52,500 nucleotides of DNA from Liolophura sinensis. Lineage: Eukaryota; Mollusca; Polyplacophora; Chitonida; Chitonidae. The stretch spans positions 1,221,139 through 1,273,638 of the forward strand of contig NC_088297.1 of assembly GCF_032854445.1 (NCBI RefSeq), given 5' to 3'. This document shows positions 21,303 to 33,338 of the stretch, one piece after another. The notes below the pieces were generated by a model, which made no database searches, had not been told where the DNA came from, and saw nothing but the letters and a program-made list of their open reading frames with translations. Both the position numbers and the translations under genes were made by a program. Numbering within the stretch: the stretch's first letter is position 1; each line of letters begins with the position of its first letter.

Positions 21303-21984
21303 TGACATAAATGATTGAATAACACTATAAAATATGGTAACACTTCAGACAATCATTAATGCGAAAGACAACAATAAGGACACCATTCATATAAATATAT
21401 TTTTCACATTCTTGAACACTTTTTGACGGCCATTTAAAAAACTATTTGGAGTATAAATACCAGCATCCAAGCAGTATAAAAAGGAATACAACGTTAAAAA
21501 TGGGATTTAAATATACGATAAATATAAGAGAGTTATGTTAATTACTGTTCATGTGCACTGGTGATTTTATGATGTAATTATTATGAATTTCTAGGACTGA
21601 AAAATGTCATTAAATTCAAGTAAATTGTATTGGTAATACAATTACGATTTAAGACAGATTGTAAGAAAACAAAACGTTTGATCTAAATTTTGCATCGCTT
21701 GACAAAGAGACTGGATGTTACACTAAAATACACAATATAACATTTGCAATCAAAACAAAGTTTTTGATATTATAATTGATAACATCGCCACGGATAAAAA
21801 CTATACCAGATATGTAACCCACAATGTAACCTATATGTAACCCTTCTAGAATTTTCATCTTTTAAACCATACCGGGGATAAAAATCGAAGACTGTGGCTT
21901 TCGCAATTCCGGTTGTTATCTAGACTAGCTTAAAAAACTACATCGATTAAAAGAACTCACCAAATAGGTTGTCACATGTACGGG
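21303..21984. other. AT-rich non-coding stretch
   Basis: No frame, array or repeat recognised. Confidence 0.4.
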
Positions 21985-22125
21985 AGGTGGTATATTCAGG
22001 GTCAATCTTGGGTCGAGCCACACCTTACAAGACCTTAAAATAGGAAGTTGTACCTTCCTTGCTTGGCGTTCATCATTATGGCGATAGTGCAATGACTGGT
22101 TGACCCATATAACCTAAATTAGAGA
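21985..22125 (+). repeat. SINE-2, partial
   Basis: The B-box-like AGGGTCAATCTTGGGTCGAG is followed by the body (ACCTTAAAATAGGAAGTTGT, CTTGCTTGGCGTTCATCAT, ATAGTGCAATGACTGGTTGA). Both the head and the 3' end are missing. Confidence 0.75.
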
Positions 22126-22164
22126 GTGCAATATGGAATGCTCCACACCCGGTCCTGGGTAACA

Positions 22165-23096
<932 letters not shown>

Positions 23097-23275
23097 TGTT
23101 TTCCTGATGCTTGCTTCCTCTGTGGTCGTACATGGGAAGGTCAGGCAGCCGATGTATGTGAGTTTCGCCCCGGGCTCTCTACGGTTTCCTCCCGCCATAG
23201 TGCTGCTCGCCGTCGTATAAGTAAAATATTCTGAAGGACGGCGTAAAAGGCCAATCAAATAGATAAATAAAGCAA
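23097..23275 (+). repeat. SINE-1, 5' truncated
   Basis: It begins TGATGCTTGCTTCCTCTGTG, then GGTCGTACATGGGAAGGTC, then TTTCCTCCCGCCATAGTGCT and GACGGCGTAAAAGGCCAATC, with a short AGATAAATAAA tail. Confidence 0.87.
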
Positions 23276-23985
23276 GTACTAACAATTAATTGCACTATTC
23301 ACAGTGCAGATGATTTGTGATATACCTGTATAAATTACACTGCTTCACCTGAGGTTAGGGTCTGTATAAACAGGGGTCACTTGATTTCTGATATTATATA
23401 AACGTTTGACATAAAAGCGTAACCGAGATGCCGTATGTACCCACACTTGCCTTATAGCAGGGAATGCGTGTAATACCACTGTGGACCTTACTGTGTGTAA
23501 ATATAAAGTGTTGCGGACTTCACATATGTGCTATATTAGACACACCGGAAATTTTGCATACATATGAATTTTCGGAGAACGTTGGAGAATAATTCTACTC
23601 CCTAGTAACTGTATTCCTTTAAAAGTATATATATTTTAAAACTTCTTGCACATTAAGCTAGTTTTAATTTAAATGGAACTGGTCATTGGGAATTGAAGTT
23701 GAGTATTCTTTACAGATTGGACGATTAACATTAATTAATGTGCTTTTTCAAAAATCTTAAACATAAACCATCTAAAATTTTCTAATTTTCATCTTTGTCA
23801 TCTTCTCTTTACCTTGCAAAAAAGTTCTAATTTATGAGTCATAAAAGAACTGTATAGGAAATCGTTCCTTGTCACCCTATAAGGTCTGATTGAACTTGGC
23901 CAGCTAAAAATCTTCGTAATAACCAATGTTTCTTTTAATGTCAAATGTATCATAGTACATGTCTTTTATGGGACCTTCATTGGGG
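23276..23985. other. Non-coding stretch downstream of the fucosyltransferase relic
   Basis: AT-rich, no recognised frame or repeat. Confidence 0.4.
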
Positions 23986-23989
23986 CATT

Positions 23990-24235
23990 TTAAAGTTCAG
24001 CCCTCCATTTTTAAGTGGAGAAATAATTATAACCAACTCTGCATGTTTAACGAAGCAATCCTTAGCTTTTAAAATGTATTCCTTTGGGGGCAACAGCCCT
24101 CAACAGCAAGATTGTTTCTTCTCTGGACGTGAACCGCTACAAGAGTTACAGATTCCGTGTCTGCGATGCGCACAGATCTCAAATGCCTCAAACGTAGTTC
24201 TCTAGCGCGTTTAATGGTGTCATATGCGCTTCTGC
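23990..24235 (-). pseudogene. Fragment of a GT11 fucosyltransferase gene
   Basis: On the + strand, CTTAGCTTTTAAAATGTATT, then TCCTTTGG-GCAACAG, CTCTGGACGTGAACCGCTAC, a GCGATGCGCA block and TCAAATGCCT match 25620-25795 of the intact gene in order. That part of the intact gene encodes the HVRRGDK region and the helix after it. The fragment carries indels, so the frame is lost (for example GACGTGAACC is kept, but the preceding ACAGATTTTACAGCC text is altered). Only about 250 bp is recognisable and no ends of the gene are present. It is a dead partial copy 1.1 kb downstream of the intact one. Confidence 0.8.
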
Positions 24236-24766
24236 CTGGAACGTGTGTATCGACTTAACTGGTTTAAGCATGATGTATACTATTGACCAAATCCAACAGC
24301 TGTCCAACTTGCCGTCTTTTTTATATCGCTCGACGTTTTTATGCAACTTAAACAGTCTTCTCAGCAGAGATCAATGTATAGAACAATGTACTACCAGTTA
24401 CCCTGCAGATAAATAGGGGTGTCTATAGATTTTGTGGTAGATGAAAGCTGTCGTTTTAAAATGTATAACCACCCATCTGTAATGCGGAATTGTTAGTCTT
24501 GTAGGCCCTATCAAAGAAGGTGATAGGCACTGATCATGATTTGTGTGTTTGACTTTCCAACAAAATTCCAGCGTTTTATTCAGCAACTATGTCACAAAAA
24601 ATTGCAGCATTTTATTCCCGGGCTATCTATAAATGATCCACACTATGTCCTACTGACCGTACCTCACGCGATTGCAGCGCCATCTGCTGATAATCATAGA
24701 ACTACTGAATGTGTAGAGAATGAATAGTATGGGACAGTTCACAGAGATGATAGTCCCAAAGTGAGG

Positions 24767-24771
<5 letters not shown>
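24236..24771. other. Non-coding stretch, nothing recognised
   Basis: Short frames on both strands at 24398-24727 lack any recognisable feature. Confidence 0.4.

Positions 24772-24861
<90 letters not shown>
24772..24861. repeat. (CT)n microsatellite, about 45 units
   Basis: An uninterrupted pure CT run of about 90 bp. Perfect polypurine/polypyrimidine mirror symmetry makes it a candidate for triplex (H-DNA) formation. It lies about 450 bp past the stop codon of the fucosyltransferase gene. Confidence 0.98.
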
Positions 24862-24864
<3 letters not shown>

Positions 24865-25312
24865 GAATAAATTCGCGATTAATTATAAATTACCGTGGAA
24901 TTCTGGTTGCCTTAAACTTTGGGAAGAGAAAATATGTTGAATTAACTGGAATTCTCAACCACTTATACAGTCAAATCTGAGACTCTCCAAAACCTTCTGC
25001 AATCACCAGAGACTTCGTAATTACTTGTGTTGCATTCCAATGTGATGGTACCAATACATTTGAAACCCTTTATACTATCTGCAAAACTTTCAAGCACAAT
25101 CCCTTAAATTTTATTTATGTTTAATGGTATCAACACATCCCTAAACGTTTTCGATCAAACTATAGATTTAATGCTCATATCGATGAATTCCATAAGTTTC
25201 GGTTTACACATACACTGTTTTAATCCGAAAGTTACATATTCACAACATATTGTTACTGAAAAACTGTAGCCCTCGCCTTCCATTCGCATCCAGTCACATC
25301 ATCACGCTCCAG
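24862..25312 (-). other. Presumed 3' UTR and flank of the fucosyltransferase gene
   Basis: AT-rich. A reverse-strand AATAAA (TTTATT at 25110-25115) lies about 200 bp after the stop codon and could serve polyadenylation. Confidence 0.4.
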
Positions 25313-27590
25313 TTATTCCATTGGGATCCAGTGTGAAGGGTAATGGTGGGAGAGGTTCCACTGCTGCGACAGCCTGGATCCCGGCAGAAACCTGCGGCTG
25401 TAGTACACGGTGTCGCCATTGACCAGCCACGCCATCCACCAGCCGAACGTTCCCACCGTCATGATGGCGTGCTGGCACAGCGACATCACTGCCAAATCCT
25501 CCACGGCGCTCTGGCCGCGGACGAACACGGTGTTTTCTCCGGGGATATTCTCTGTACACCAGTCTATGGAATCCGAGCAGACGACAAACACAACTCGACC
25601 GTACTTTTTAATGAAGTACTGCTTAGCTTTTAAAATGTATTCCTTTGGAGCAACAGTCCCACCGACAGATTTTACAGCCGCCGAAAGTTTGTCTCCTCTC
25701 CGGACGTGAACCGCTACAAGTGTTACAGCTTGGGCGTTCGCGATGCGCAAGGATTTCAAATGCCTTGAAAGTAGTTCTTCTGCGCGTTTGGTGACGTCAT
25801 ATGAGAATTTAAACTGACATCGCAGTTCCTGTTCGTATGTAGCGAAGTAAAGGAATGACTGAAGGTAGCCATAAAGATGTGTGTGTTGATCGCTCTGGAA
25901 TGTCACGGTTGCGTTGTCGAAGGCAGAAGATCTTTTTTCAGAATAATTTGGCATTCCAAAACAGACTGACTTATTGCGATCACTCCTCTTCAAAGCCCAA
26001 GTCTCAAACACGTCATTGATGACGTCACGGGCGTCTATTAAGGGAATCATTCCCTTTGATCTGGCAATACCGTATAAGGACGCATACTGGAACATGTGGT
26101 TCCCTAAACCACCCACAAGGATCTTGCACAAAAATTTTCCACTATTTGTTCTCTGAATTTCTTTTAGACAGGAACACGAATTCTGGAAAGTCTCTGTGAA
26201 ACTAAGACGGGAATACCCAATACATGTGATTGGAAGTGGCAGCCAATATGAGCGGAGTAATAAGACTGCGACGGGAATACATATGATGACCAGTAATCCT
26301 GTAAAGCAAAAAATAAAAAAAAGAGAAAACAGTTAACACCTAAATGTTAAAAAACTAAGCATGTCATCTTCATTGTTCACCTGCCCATGCTGGTGAAACT
26401 TAAAATTCTAAGCATAAGTACGTGTAGAAGTAAACACTTCAGGTTTAGCAAACGCGGACTTCAAAACACTGTTTAACTTACTGCCATGTCTGTGCACTGG
26501 GCTTGGATTACTATCATGCTTTGCTGATAGGACAAGAGAGTCAGAGCAGCGACTCATTGACACTGTAATTTCACACCTACTTAAACATTATAGTGTGGCT
26601 CGACTGATGTAGCAAGTTGCAAGTGTTTCATGGTAAGAAAATCTTAAGTATAATAAAATTGAATGAAAAACTTAAAGGTATGCTGAAAACAGGGTATATT
26701 TTACCTATAAATGCAGCTGTCATAACCAAATAACTGTTATAGTGACATATTGCTATTGACAATTGGGACTTTCATGGTAGAGTGGCTAGTGTGCAAACAC
26801 AGAACAACGGGAGCATCTATGAGTTCCAGTCCATTTCATGTTGGTTTTCTCTCCTGCCATGCGTGGGAAAATCTGACAGCAGTTTGCGGATGGTGATGGG
26901 TGTCCTCCGGGCTCTGCCTGGTTTTCTCCCATCATAATGTGGGCGATGCTCTATAAGTGAAACAGTCTTGAGCACGGCATAAAAACACCAATCAAATCAA
27001 TCAATAAATACTTATACAAAGAAATACTATAGACCATACGTCTTGGGTCTTACCAGAGTATTCCGCTTGAACAATTCCCTGAACAATTCCGCCCGTATGT
27101 AGGAATGTCTGTCAGCAAGGTGCGGATGGTCGTGCCTTTCTCCCGGGCTCTGCCCGGTTTCCTCCCACCATAATTCTGGCCACCGTGAAATATTCTTCAG
27201 TACGACATAAACCACCAATCAAATAAATAAATAAATAAATAAATAAATATATATTTAAAAATGCTATTGACAATACGCCTTCTGGCTTGCCGAACTTTGG
27301 GAAGGTCGGGCAACAGCCTGCGCATGGCCGTGTGTGTTCCCAGGGTTATGTCCGGTTTCCACCCACCATAATACTGCCTGGCCGCTGTCATACACGTGAA
27401 ATATTCTTTAGTACGGCGCAAGACACAAATTAAATAAATAAATAAACATCTATTAATTTATTAGGATTATACATACAATTTACTTCCATCTTATCAGCAC
27501 ATGCAGATTTCCGTGACATTAAAAAGGTAAAATACCTCTAGTTGTCAATAAATACTCACTTTTGTGTCTCGTCCAGATCATTCTCCCCAT
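25313..27590 (-). CDS. GT11 alpha-1,2-fucosyltransferase-like, two coding exons
   Basis: GT11 enzymes add L-fucose from GDP-fucose in alpha-1,2 linkage to galactose on glycans, in the Golgi as type II membrane proteins. Exon 2 (26298-25313) is open from acceptor CTTTACAG to TGA. Exon 1 is proposed at 27590-27560: ATG in good context (ATCATGG), MGRMIWTRHK plus one base, donor A|GTGAGT. Joining phase-1 ends makes Arg11 and a 338-residue protein of normal family length. It has a short basic cytoplasmic tail, membrane segment LLVIICIPVAVLLL (12-25) and luminal catalytic domain. GGLGNHMFQYA is at 73-83, the HVRRGD nucleotide-sugar motif at 208-213, CSDSIDWC at 251-258, and DLAVMSLCQHAIMTVGTFGW at 278-297. 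Four N-glycosylation sequons (about 119, 128, 139, 325) are visible. The 1.26-kb intron holds three SINE-1 pieces. A longer upstream in-frame start exists but would spoil the topology. Exon 2 is certain; exon 1 is inference. Confidence 0.9.
26772..27008 (+). repeat. SINE-1 in the fucosyltransferase intron, copy 1
   Basis: The head (ATGGTAGAGTGGCTAGTG, then GAGTTCCAGTCCATTTCATG) is followed by the core (CTCTGCCTGGTTTTCTCCCA) and ends CACCAATCAAATCAATCAAT. Antisense to the gene. Confidence 0.85.
27085..27250 (+). repeat. SINE-1 in the fucosyltransferase intron, copy 2, 5' truncated
   Basis: It starts at CGCCCGTATGTAGGAATGTC and includes GGGCTCTGCCCGGTTTCCTC and ACCACCAATCAAATAAATAA, with a long ATAA tail. 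Confidence 0.88.
27280..27450 (+). repeat. SINE-1 in the fucosyltransferase intron, copy 3, 5' truncated
   Basis: It starts GCCTTCTGGCTTGCCGAAC, then GGCAACAGCCTGCGCATGG, then TAGTACGGCGCAAGACACAA and an ATAAATAAAC tail. All three intronic copies point the same way. Confidence 0.85.
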
Positions 27591-28214
27591 GATAGCATCA
27601 GATAAACGTTTTTTGTTGCTTCTTGGTTTGATTAAATCTGGGTTTAACGCTAACTCAGTGTAACTATAATAACCGACCAGAATCTTCCTATTGGTCGTTA
27701 CAAAACACAAACATTGCTGACGACGAAGCAAGCATGTTACCAAGTTAGATGTCTCCGAATGGGGATTTGAATGGTAAGATGACAGATGCAAGTCTGAGAC
27801 GAAATTCTGCTGATACAGAGTTCGCTGATGGTTATCTTTACATTTATCTTTGGATTTACTGGTGTGAAAATTATGTCTGATAATCTCCAACAGCTGTTGA
27901 ACTTTTCAACTTGTGTACCTTACATTTTTTACAGTGTCAACAAAGTCTACTTGGATGTTGTTTTATAGGCGTTCTATCTGGATATGGTTGACATTTGAGG
28001 GAAGATCGATCAACTCTCGGATAGGTTTACAATGATATTTACTCAGTCCAGGCCTCTGTTTACATTCTCACCCTCTATATAAATGTGAGATGGAAATCGC
28101 ACTGGCACATCTCAGAGGAAGATGTAAATAAAAGTAACGAAGTGAATGAAATCTATGTCACAGGATTCACGACTAGTAGCGCTATAACAAAATCCCTCGG
28201 AAGGCATAGTTATT
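27591..28214. other. Upstream flank of the fucosyltransferase gene
   Basis: The frame upstream of the proposed start stays open to 27890 on the - strand, but its sequence is unlike any family N-terminus. It more probably is 5' UTR or flank. No clear TATA box. Confidence 0.4.
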
Positions 28215-28254
28215 GTGCTAACCCTGTTGCTCAAGGCCTGTTGCTGTAGGCCCC

Positions 28255-28430
28255 GCTTAGCCTACGCATGTATGGTGTATCATTTGTATCGGGTGTTGAA
28301 ACTACAACGGCTGGCGAATCACCCATCTTTTATAATCCATTTTCAGTGGAAACAAGATACGGCATACATGATGTATCATTTGTGTCGGGTGTTAATAAAC
28401 TGCAACGGCTGGCGAATGTTCCATTCTTCG
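28255..28430. repeat. Short direct duplication, about 110 bp apart
   Basis: GTATCATTTGTATCGGGTGT and CAACGGCTGGCGAAT occur at 28278-28318 and again at 28373-28415 with a few changes. The right end runs into the 41-bp array. Confidence 0.75.
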
Positions 28431-28431
28431 T

Positions 28432-28895
28432 TTAGGTTGCATTTTGACATGAATAGCTGCCAGTACATGATTACGAGCACCATGTCACCATAAATAGCTG
28501 CCAGTGCGTGATTAAGAGCATCCTGTCACCTTGACAAGCTGTCAGTGCATGGTTAGGAGCAATATATCACCAGATTAGCTGCCAGTACATGATTAAGAGC
28601 ACCGTGTCACCATAAATAGCTGTCAGTGCGTGATTAAGAGCAGAATGTAAGCATGATTAGCTGCCAGTACATGATTAGGATCACCCTGTCACCATAAATA
28701 GCTGTCAGTGCGTGATTAAGAGCAGAATGTAAGCATGATTAGCTGCCAGTACATGATTAGGATCACCCTGTCACCATAAAAAGCTGCCAGTGCGTGATTA
28801 AGAGCAGAATGTAAGCATGATTAGCTGCCAGTACATGATTTGCAGTAGCATGTCACTATGATAAGCTGGCAGTACATGATTAGGAGCAGAATATG
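28432..28895. repeat. Minisatellite, 41-bp unit, about 11 copies, with an 82-bp dimer
   Basis: The unit is TAGCTGCCAGTACATGATTA followed by AGAGCACCCTGTCACCATAA A. GATTAAGAGC recurs at 28591 and 28632. A two-unit block (GTCAGTGCGTGATTAAGAGC, AGAATGTAAGCATGATTAGC, then a GCCAGTACATGATTAGGATC unit) is repeated three times at about 28620-28840, showing recent copying of dimers. Confidence 0.93.
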
Positions 28896-29229
28896 TGTAC
28901 GCTCATAATCGTTCGACTTTCTCCAGAAACTATTCTCCTCATGTATCAATCATTTAACATAAAAGATTGCTACCAAGACGACTAAGAACTTCAACAGATC
29001 TTCAATCAGGCAAGAGTTCAAGTCTCAGGTGATGATTTTCTATGTGGTTATTTCCAATTCTTCTTTTAGCCATGTTTATTCAAGCACGTTGGGGAAGGCC
29101 TGTGTTTTACACTACGGTTTCCTTTATCCAGAAGGCTGAGAGCTTTTCATATAAATGAAAAAGAGAACATTGAGTTAAACATGCACAAGATTCAAATGAG
29201 AAATTTTCGATTTCTGTTACTCCTCGTGG
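28896..29229. other. Non-coding stretch, nothing recognised
   Basis: No repeat or gene seen. Confidence 0.4.
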
Positions 29230-29550
29230 CCCTGTTCGTCTGTTCATTTGTTTGTCCGTCCCACAACCCTCCTTCTCTTTGTCCGTCCCTTCACCCGTCT
29301 GTCTGTCTGTCGACCCTCCGCCCGTCCGTTAGTCACTCTGATTGTCCGTTCCTTTGCCCGTCTCTTTCTCTGTCTGTCTGTCCGTCCCTCCACCCGTCCC
29401 TCTCTCCATCTGTCAGTTGGTCCCTGCGCCTTTCCTTCTGTCTGTCTGCCCTTTCGTCTGTCAGTCCGTCCATCCGCGTGGACGTTTGTCCGTTCCTCTG
29501 CACCTTCGTCTTCTCATCTTTCTGTCTATCTGCCCGCATCTGCGTCTGTC
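29230..29550. repeat. Low-complexity CTGT/CCGT pyrimidine-rich stretch
   Basis: Degenerate tandem TCTG and TCCG tetramers with strong pyrimidine bias on the + strand. It produces stop-poor frames on both strands (165 codons rich in S, P, C, L on +; R, D, Q, G on -). These are composition artefacts. Confidence 0.85.
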
Positions 29551-30010
29551 TGTTTTCTGGTCACCTGTTTGTGACGGCAATAAATCTAAACCTGTTCACC
29601 AAAAATTTGCAAATTTTTCCTGAGATAATCGTGGGGTACCATGCCTTTTTTGCCCTTTGTTATTTACAACTTATTTAACCAAATTCTGTCTCCGTAATTG
29701 TGACCATCCTATCACAGAATCCATTCACAGGAAATCCATAAACTTTTAATAAAATAACCATTTGGATCCATCCATATGCATGTGTCATTTGGCCCTCTTA
29801 AGTCTGTCTGTTCATTAAACTGACATATTGCTCAGCTTAACTGCCATAATCAATAACTAGTTTATGCCTGCTATATCTCCAATTCTCTTATTGGACGGCA
29901 CGCTATTTTTGCCAAAATGGTTTTTGTGGATCTTATGTGCGTGTTGGTCTGTTCAAAATGCATTCATTTCTATACTAACGGGCTTAAGTTAAGGTAGCAA
30001 AGAAAATGAT
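29551..30010. other. Non-coding stretch upstream of the copy C promoter
   Basis: No gene or repeat recognised. Confidence 0.4.
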
Positions 30011-30290
30011 ATGCAAAGAAAGTAAACTCATGAAGAATTGCTGAGTTAGTCAGATACAGACACGAGGAATATTTTTTGTTTTTGTTTTAGCGACCTTTTA
30101 CAAGGTGAGTGGGGTATATAAGGTCAAATAAGCCCTAAACATAATTTTTGTTCTTCACTCAGGCGTAGTGTTGAGTATCCGTTAAGACCAGTACACGTTA
30201 AAAAGCTAACCACAATACAGGTCTTGACACCTGACGATACAGTTCCCGTTTGACGTGTGGAAGTTTTACCTTTATTTCTGAGGTTTGTTT
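30011..30290 (+). promoter_or_regulatory. Probable promoter and 5' non-coding exon of EF-hand copy C
   Basis: ATGCAAAG lies at 30011-30018 and a strong TATATAAGG at 30115-30123. Likely transcribed sequence follows and ends at GAG|GTTTGT (donor at 30283). The block 30195-30290 (AAAAAGCTAACC, GACACCTGACGATACAGTT, TTGAC-CGTGTGGAAG) matches 40290-40388 upstream of copy D, including the donor. A GAGGTTTGTTTAT also occurs upstream of copy E at 45591. Splicing from here to the acceptor at 33338 would place the start ATG at the beginning of exon 2. This is inference from conserved sequence. Confidence 0.5.
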
Positions 30291-30309
30291 ATATTCTACA
30301 TTAACGCTG

Positions 30310-32300
30310 TATGTTTATGTGTTATAAAACATTCACACACAGATCTTGTTGTAACTTTACCTCCAGCAGCATGTCCAGTCCTTGGTGAGGTGCAGCTTGT
30401 GGTTGTTTATGCCATGTATCATTCACACACAGCTCTTGTTGTAAATTTACCTCCAGCAGCATGTCCAGTCCAGGGTGAGGTGCAGCTTGTGGATGTCTAT
30501 GTCTTATATAACATTCTCACACAGGTCTTACTGTAGTTCAGACTCTAGCATCGTGTGTCCAGTCGCTGATGAGATGTAGCATGTGGATGTGTTACTTAAC
30601 ATTCTCACACAGATTTTGCTGTAGTGTTACCTCTATCGGCTTGTGTCCAGTCCCAGGTGAGATTCAGTTTGTCGTTATCTGTCTATGTCCTATGTAACAT
30701 TCTACCGCTACCTCTACCTCTCTCCCTCTAGCATTATATGTTCAGTCCCTGCTGAGACGTAGTATGTAGTTGTAGAATTTACTATAGCTCTACTTCTAGC
30801 ATTGTGTGTCCAGTCCCTGGTAAAACGCAGCATGTGGTTGTCTGTCTATCTCTTATGTAACATTCTCACACAGATCTTGCTGTGGCTTTACCACTAACAT
30901 CGTGTCCGGTCCCTGGTGAGATTCAGTTTGTGGAGGTCAGTATGTGCCTTCAATAAAATTCTCACACAGATATTGCTGTACCTCTACCTCTAGCATCGTG
31001 TGTGTCCAGTCCCTGGTAAGTTGCAATTTGTGGTTATCTGTCTGTGTCTTATGTAACATTCTCACACAGATCTTGCTGTAGCCTTACCTCTAGCATCGTG
31101 TCCATTTTCTGATGAGCTATAGTGTGTGGTTTTCTGTATATGTCCTATGTAACATTCTCACACAGATATTGCTGTAACTCTACTTCTACCACTGTGTGTC
31201 CAGTGCCTGGTGAGACGCAGCATCTGGATGTCTGTCTATGTCTGATGTAACATTCTCTCAGAGCTTTCGCTCTCGCTCTACTTCTAGAATGGTGTGTCCA
31301 GTAACTGATGAGACGTAGCTTGTGGTTGTCTGCCTATGTCTTATGTAACATTGTCACACAGATCTTGCTGTAGCTCTACCTCTAGCATCGTGTCCAGTCC
31401 CTGGTGAGATTCAGTTTGTGGTTATCTGTCTATGTCTTGTGTAACATTCTCGCACAGATCTTGCTATGGTTCTACGTCTAGAATTGTGTGTCCAGTCCCT
31501 GATGAGAGGTAGCGTGTGGATGTCTGCCTATGTCTTACGTAGCATCCTCACAGAGTTTTTGCTGCAGTGCTACCTCTAGCGGTACGTCCAGTCCCTGGTA
31601 AGATTCAGTTTGTCGTTATCTGTCAATGTCTTATGTACCATTTTGCATCTACCTCTACCTCTCTCCCTCTAGCACCGTGTGTCCAGTCCCTGGTGAGATG
31701 TAGCATGTAGTTGTCTGCCTATGCCTTATGTAACATTCCCGCACAGATTTTGCTGTAACTCTAAGTCTAGCATCTTGCGTCCAGTCCCTAGTGAGAAACA
31801 GTTTGTTTCTGTCTGTCTATGTCTTGTGTAACATTCTCACACAAATTTTGCTCTGGCTCTACTTCTAGCATTGTGTGTCCAGTCCCACGTGAAATTCAGT
31901 TTGTGGAGGTCAGTATGTGTCTTCAATAAAATTCTTACACAGATATTGCTGTAGCTCTACGTTTAGCATCGTGTGTCCGGTGCCTAGTGAGATGCAGCAT
32001 GTAGTTATCTGTCTATGTCTTATGTAACACTCTCACACAGATCTTGCTGTAGCTCTACCTCTGGCATCGTGTGTGCAATCCCTGGTGAGATTCAGTTTGT
32101 GGTTATCTGCCTGTGTCTTATGTAACATTCTGACACATTTCTTGCTGTAGTACTACCTCTGTCAGCCTGTTTCTAATCCCTAGTGAGATGGAGTTTGTGG
32201 TTGTCTGTCCGTGCCTTATTGGATATTTAAAGACAGATCTTGCAGTAGCTCTACTCTTAGAACTCTTAACAGCTTGTCCAATCCCAGGTGTGGTGTTGCA
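30310..32300. repeat. Minisatellite, about 98-105 bp unit, about 20 copies
   Basis: The unit runs ATTCTCACACAGATCTTGCT, then GTAGCTCTACCTCTAGCATC, then GTGTGTCCAGTCCCTGGTGA, then GATTCAGTTTGTGGTTATCT and GTCTATGTCTTATGTAAC. Units diverge from each other by roughly a tenth or more by eye. The array lies in the presumed 5' intron of copy C. Copy D has about one decayed unit at the matching place (40425-40525). Confidence 0.93.
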
Positions 32301-32977
32301 ATAACACTGACCAACAATACATTAAGAAAATTAGCCGGTTGAATTTAACAAAAAGTCTCTTGTCTGAGAGATGTTAGAGTTTGTTTGCTATTATCACACA
32401 ATATTGTGTAATATTTAACAATACATCCTTTTAGTCTAACAAAATCGTTATGTTAAATTACGTGTTATATTTAACAAAATAATTAGCTGCAATAAGAGAA
32501 TACATTCTATCATCACTGAGATAACACCCGTTCTGTTCAATTGATCATATTATCTGTTAAAATTAGATTTATTCTGATTGCATTGGTACTAGTACTTTAG
32601 TCGTTTTTTTTCCAGACAGTCGTCCATATTCAGCTATCTGTAAAATCACTCTCACCTCCAAAATTGCCTTTCTTTAGTGAAACGTAACAACACATGCTCT
32701 AACTTTGATATTTTGTGTGTCTGTATTATAGCATAGGGAAATGCAGTGAATTTTTTTCTAATTAACATTGTCAAACCACATCAGCCTAGTTTCAACACCA
32801 AGAGTTCATTACACTTAATTGTTGTTCAAAATCAAGTGGCATGGCGAACAATGACGTCAGCCGAGAAAATAACTTTCTAGTGTTCTTGCATTAGACGTGT
32901 AGAGCTTTTGCTGTTATTCAAATTGGTCTGATTTTACAGACATTGAAATATCGGCTAAAAGAAAGAGAATAAAGTTG
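32301..32977 (+). other. Presumed intron or upstream region of copy C with a perfect CRE-like palindrome
   Basis: TGACGTCA, the full cAMP-response-element palindrome, is at 32852-32859. The block CCATATTCAGCTATCTGTAA (about 32627) resembles blocks upstream of copies D (40550) and E (45673). The rest is AT-rich with nothing else recognised. Confidence 0.45.
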
Positions 32978-33236
32978 TATTTATTTATTTATTTGATTGA
33001 TGTTTTACGACGTACTCAAGAATATTTCACTTATACGACGGCGGCCAGCATTATGGTGGGAGGAAGCCGGGCACAGCCCAGGGGAAACCCACAAACATCC
33101 GCAGGTTGCTGACACACCTTCCTACATACGGTCGGAGAGGAAGCCAGCATGAGCTGGACTTGAACTCACAAAGATCGCATTGGTGAGAGACTTCTGGGTC
33201 ATAAAGCTGCGCTAGCGCGCTAAGCAACTGAGGACT
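32978..33236 (-). repeat. SINE-1, full length, reverse orientation
   Basis: It runs tail (TTTATTTATTTATTTGATTG), 3' end (TGTTTTACGACGTACTCAAG), core (GGGGAAACCCACAAACATCC), and a head with a B-box-like GAGTTCAAGTCC on the - strand. A short repeat AGTTGTA flanks it on both sides. The matching region before copy D has no such insertion. Confidence 0.93.
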
Positions 33237-33338
33237 ATAGTTGTAGATCTTTATAATAATAACATTCTGCTTATGATAACAACATATTTTTTATCATTTT
33301 TCATTTGGTATCATTTCTTTCTTTCTTACATTTTCCAG

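Noticed and set aside
26131-26131. Fucosyltransferase start at 26131 (TTG)
   Set aside because: TTG is not a plausible animal start here, and the frame stays open upstream through a membrane anchor to a good acceptor at 26299-26300.
29181-29678. 165-codon frame beginning like a signal peptide (FRFLLLLVALFVCSFVC)
   Set aside because: The hydrophobic start is suggestive, but the rest is degenerate TCTG/TCCG tetramer repeat; other frames on both strands are equally open.
33273-33338. N-terminal extension of copy C through 33273
   Set aside because: The extra residues (FFIWYHFFLSYIFQ) are translated intron pyrimidine tract; copy D has nothing like them.
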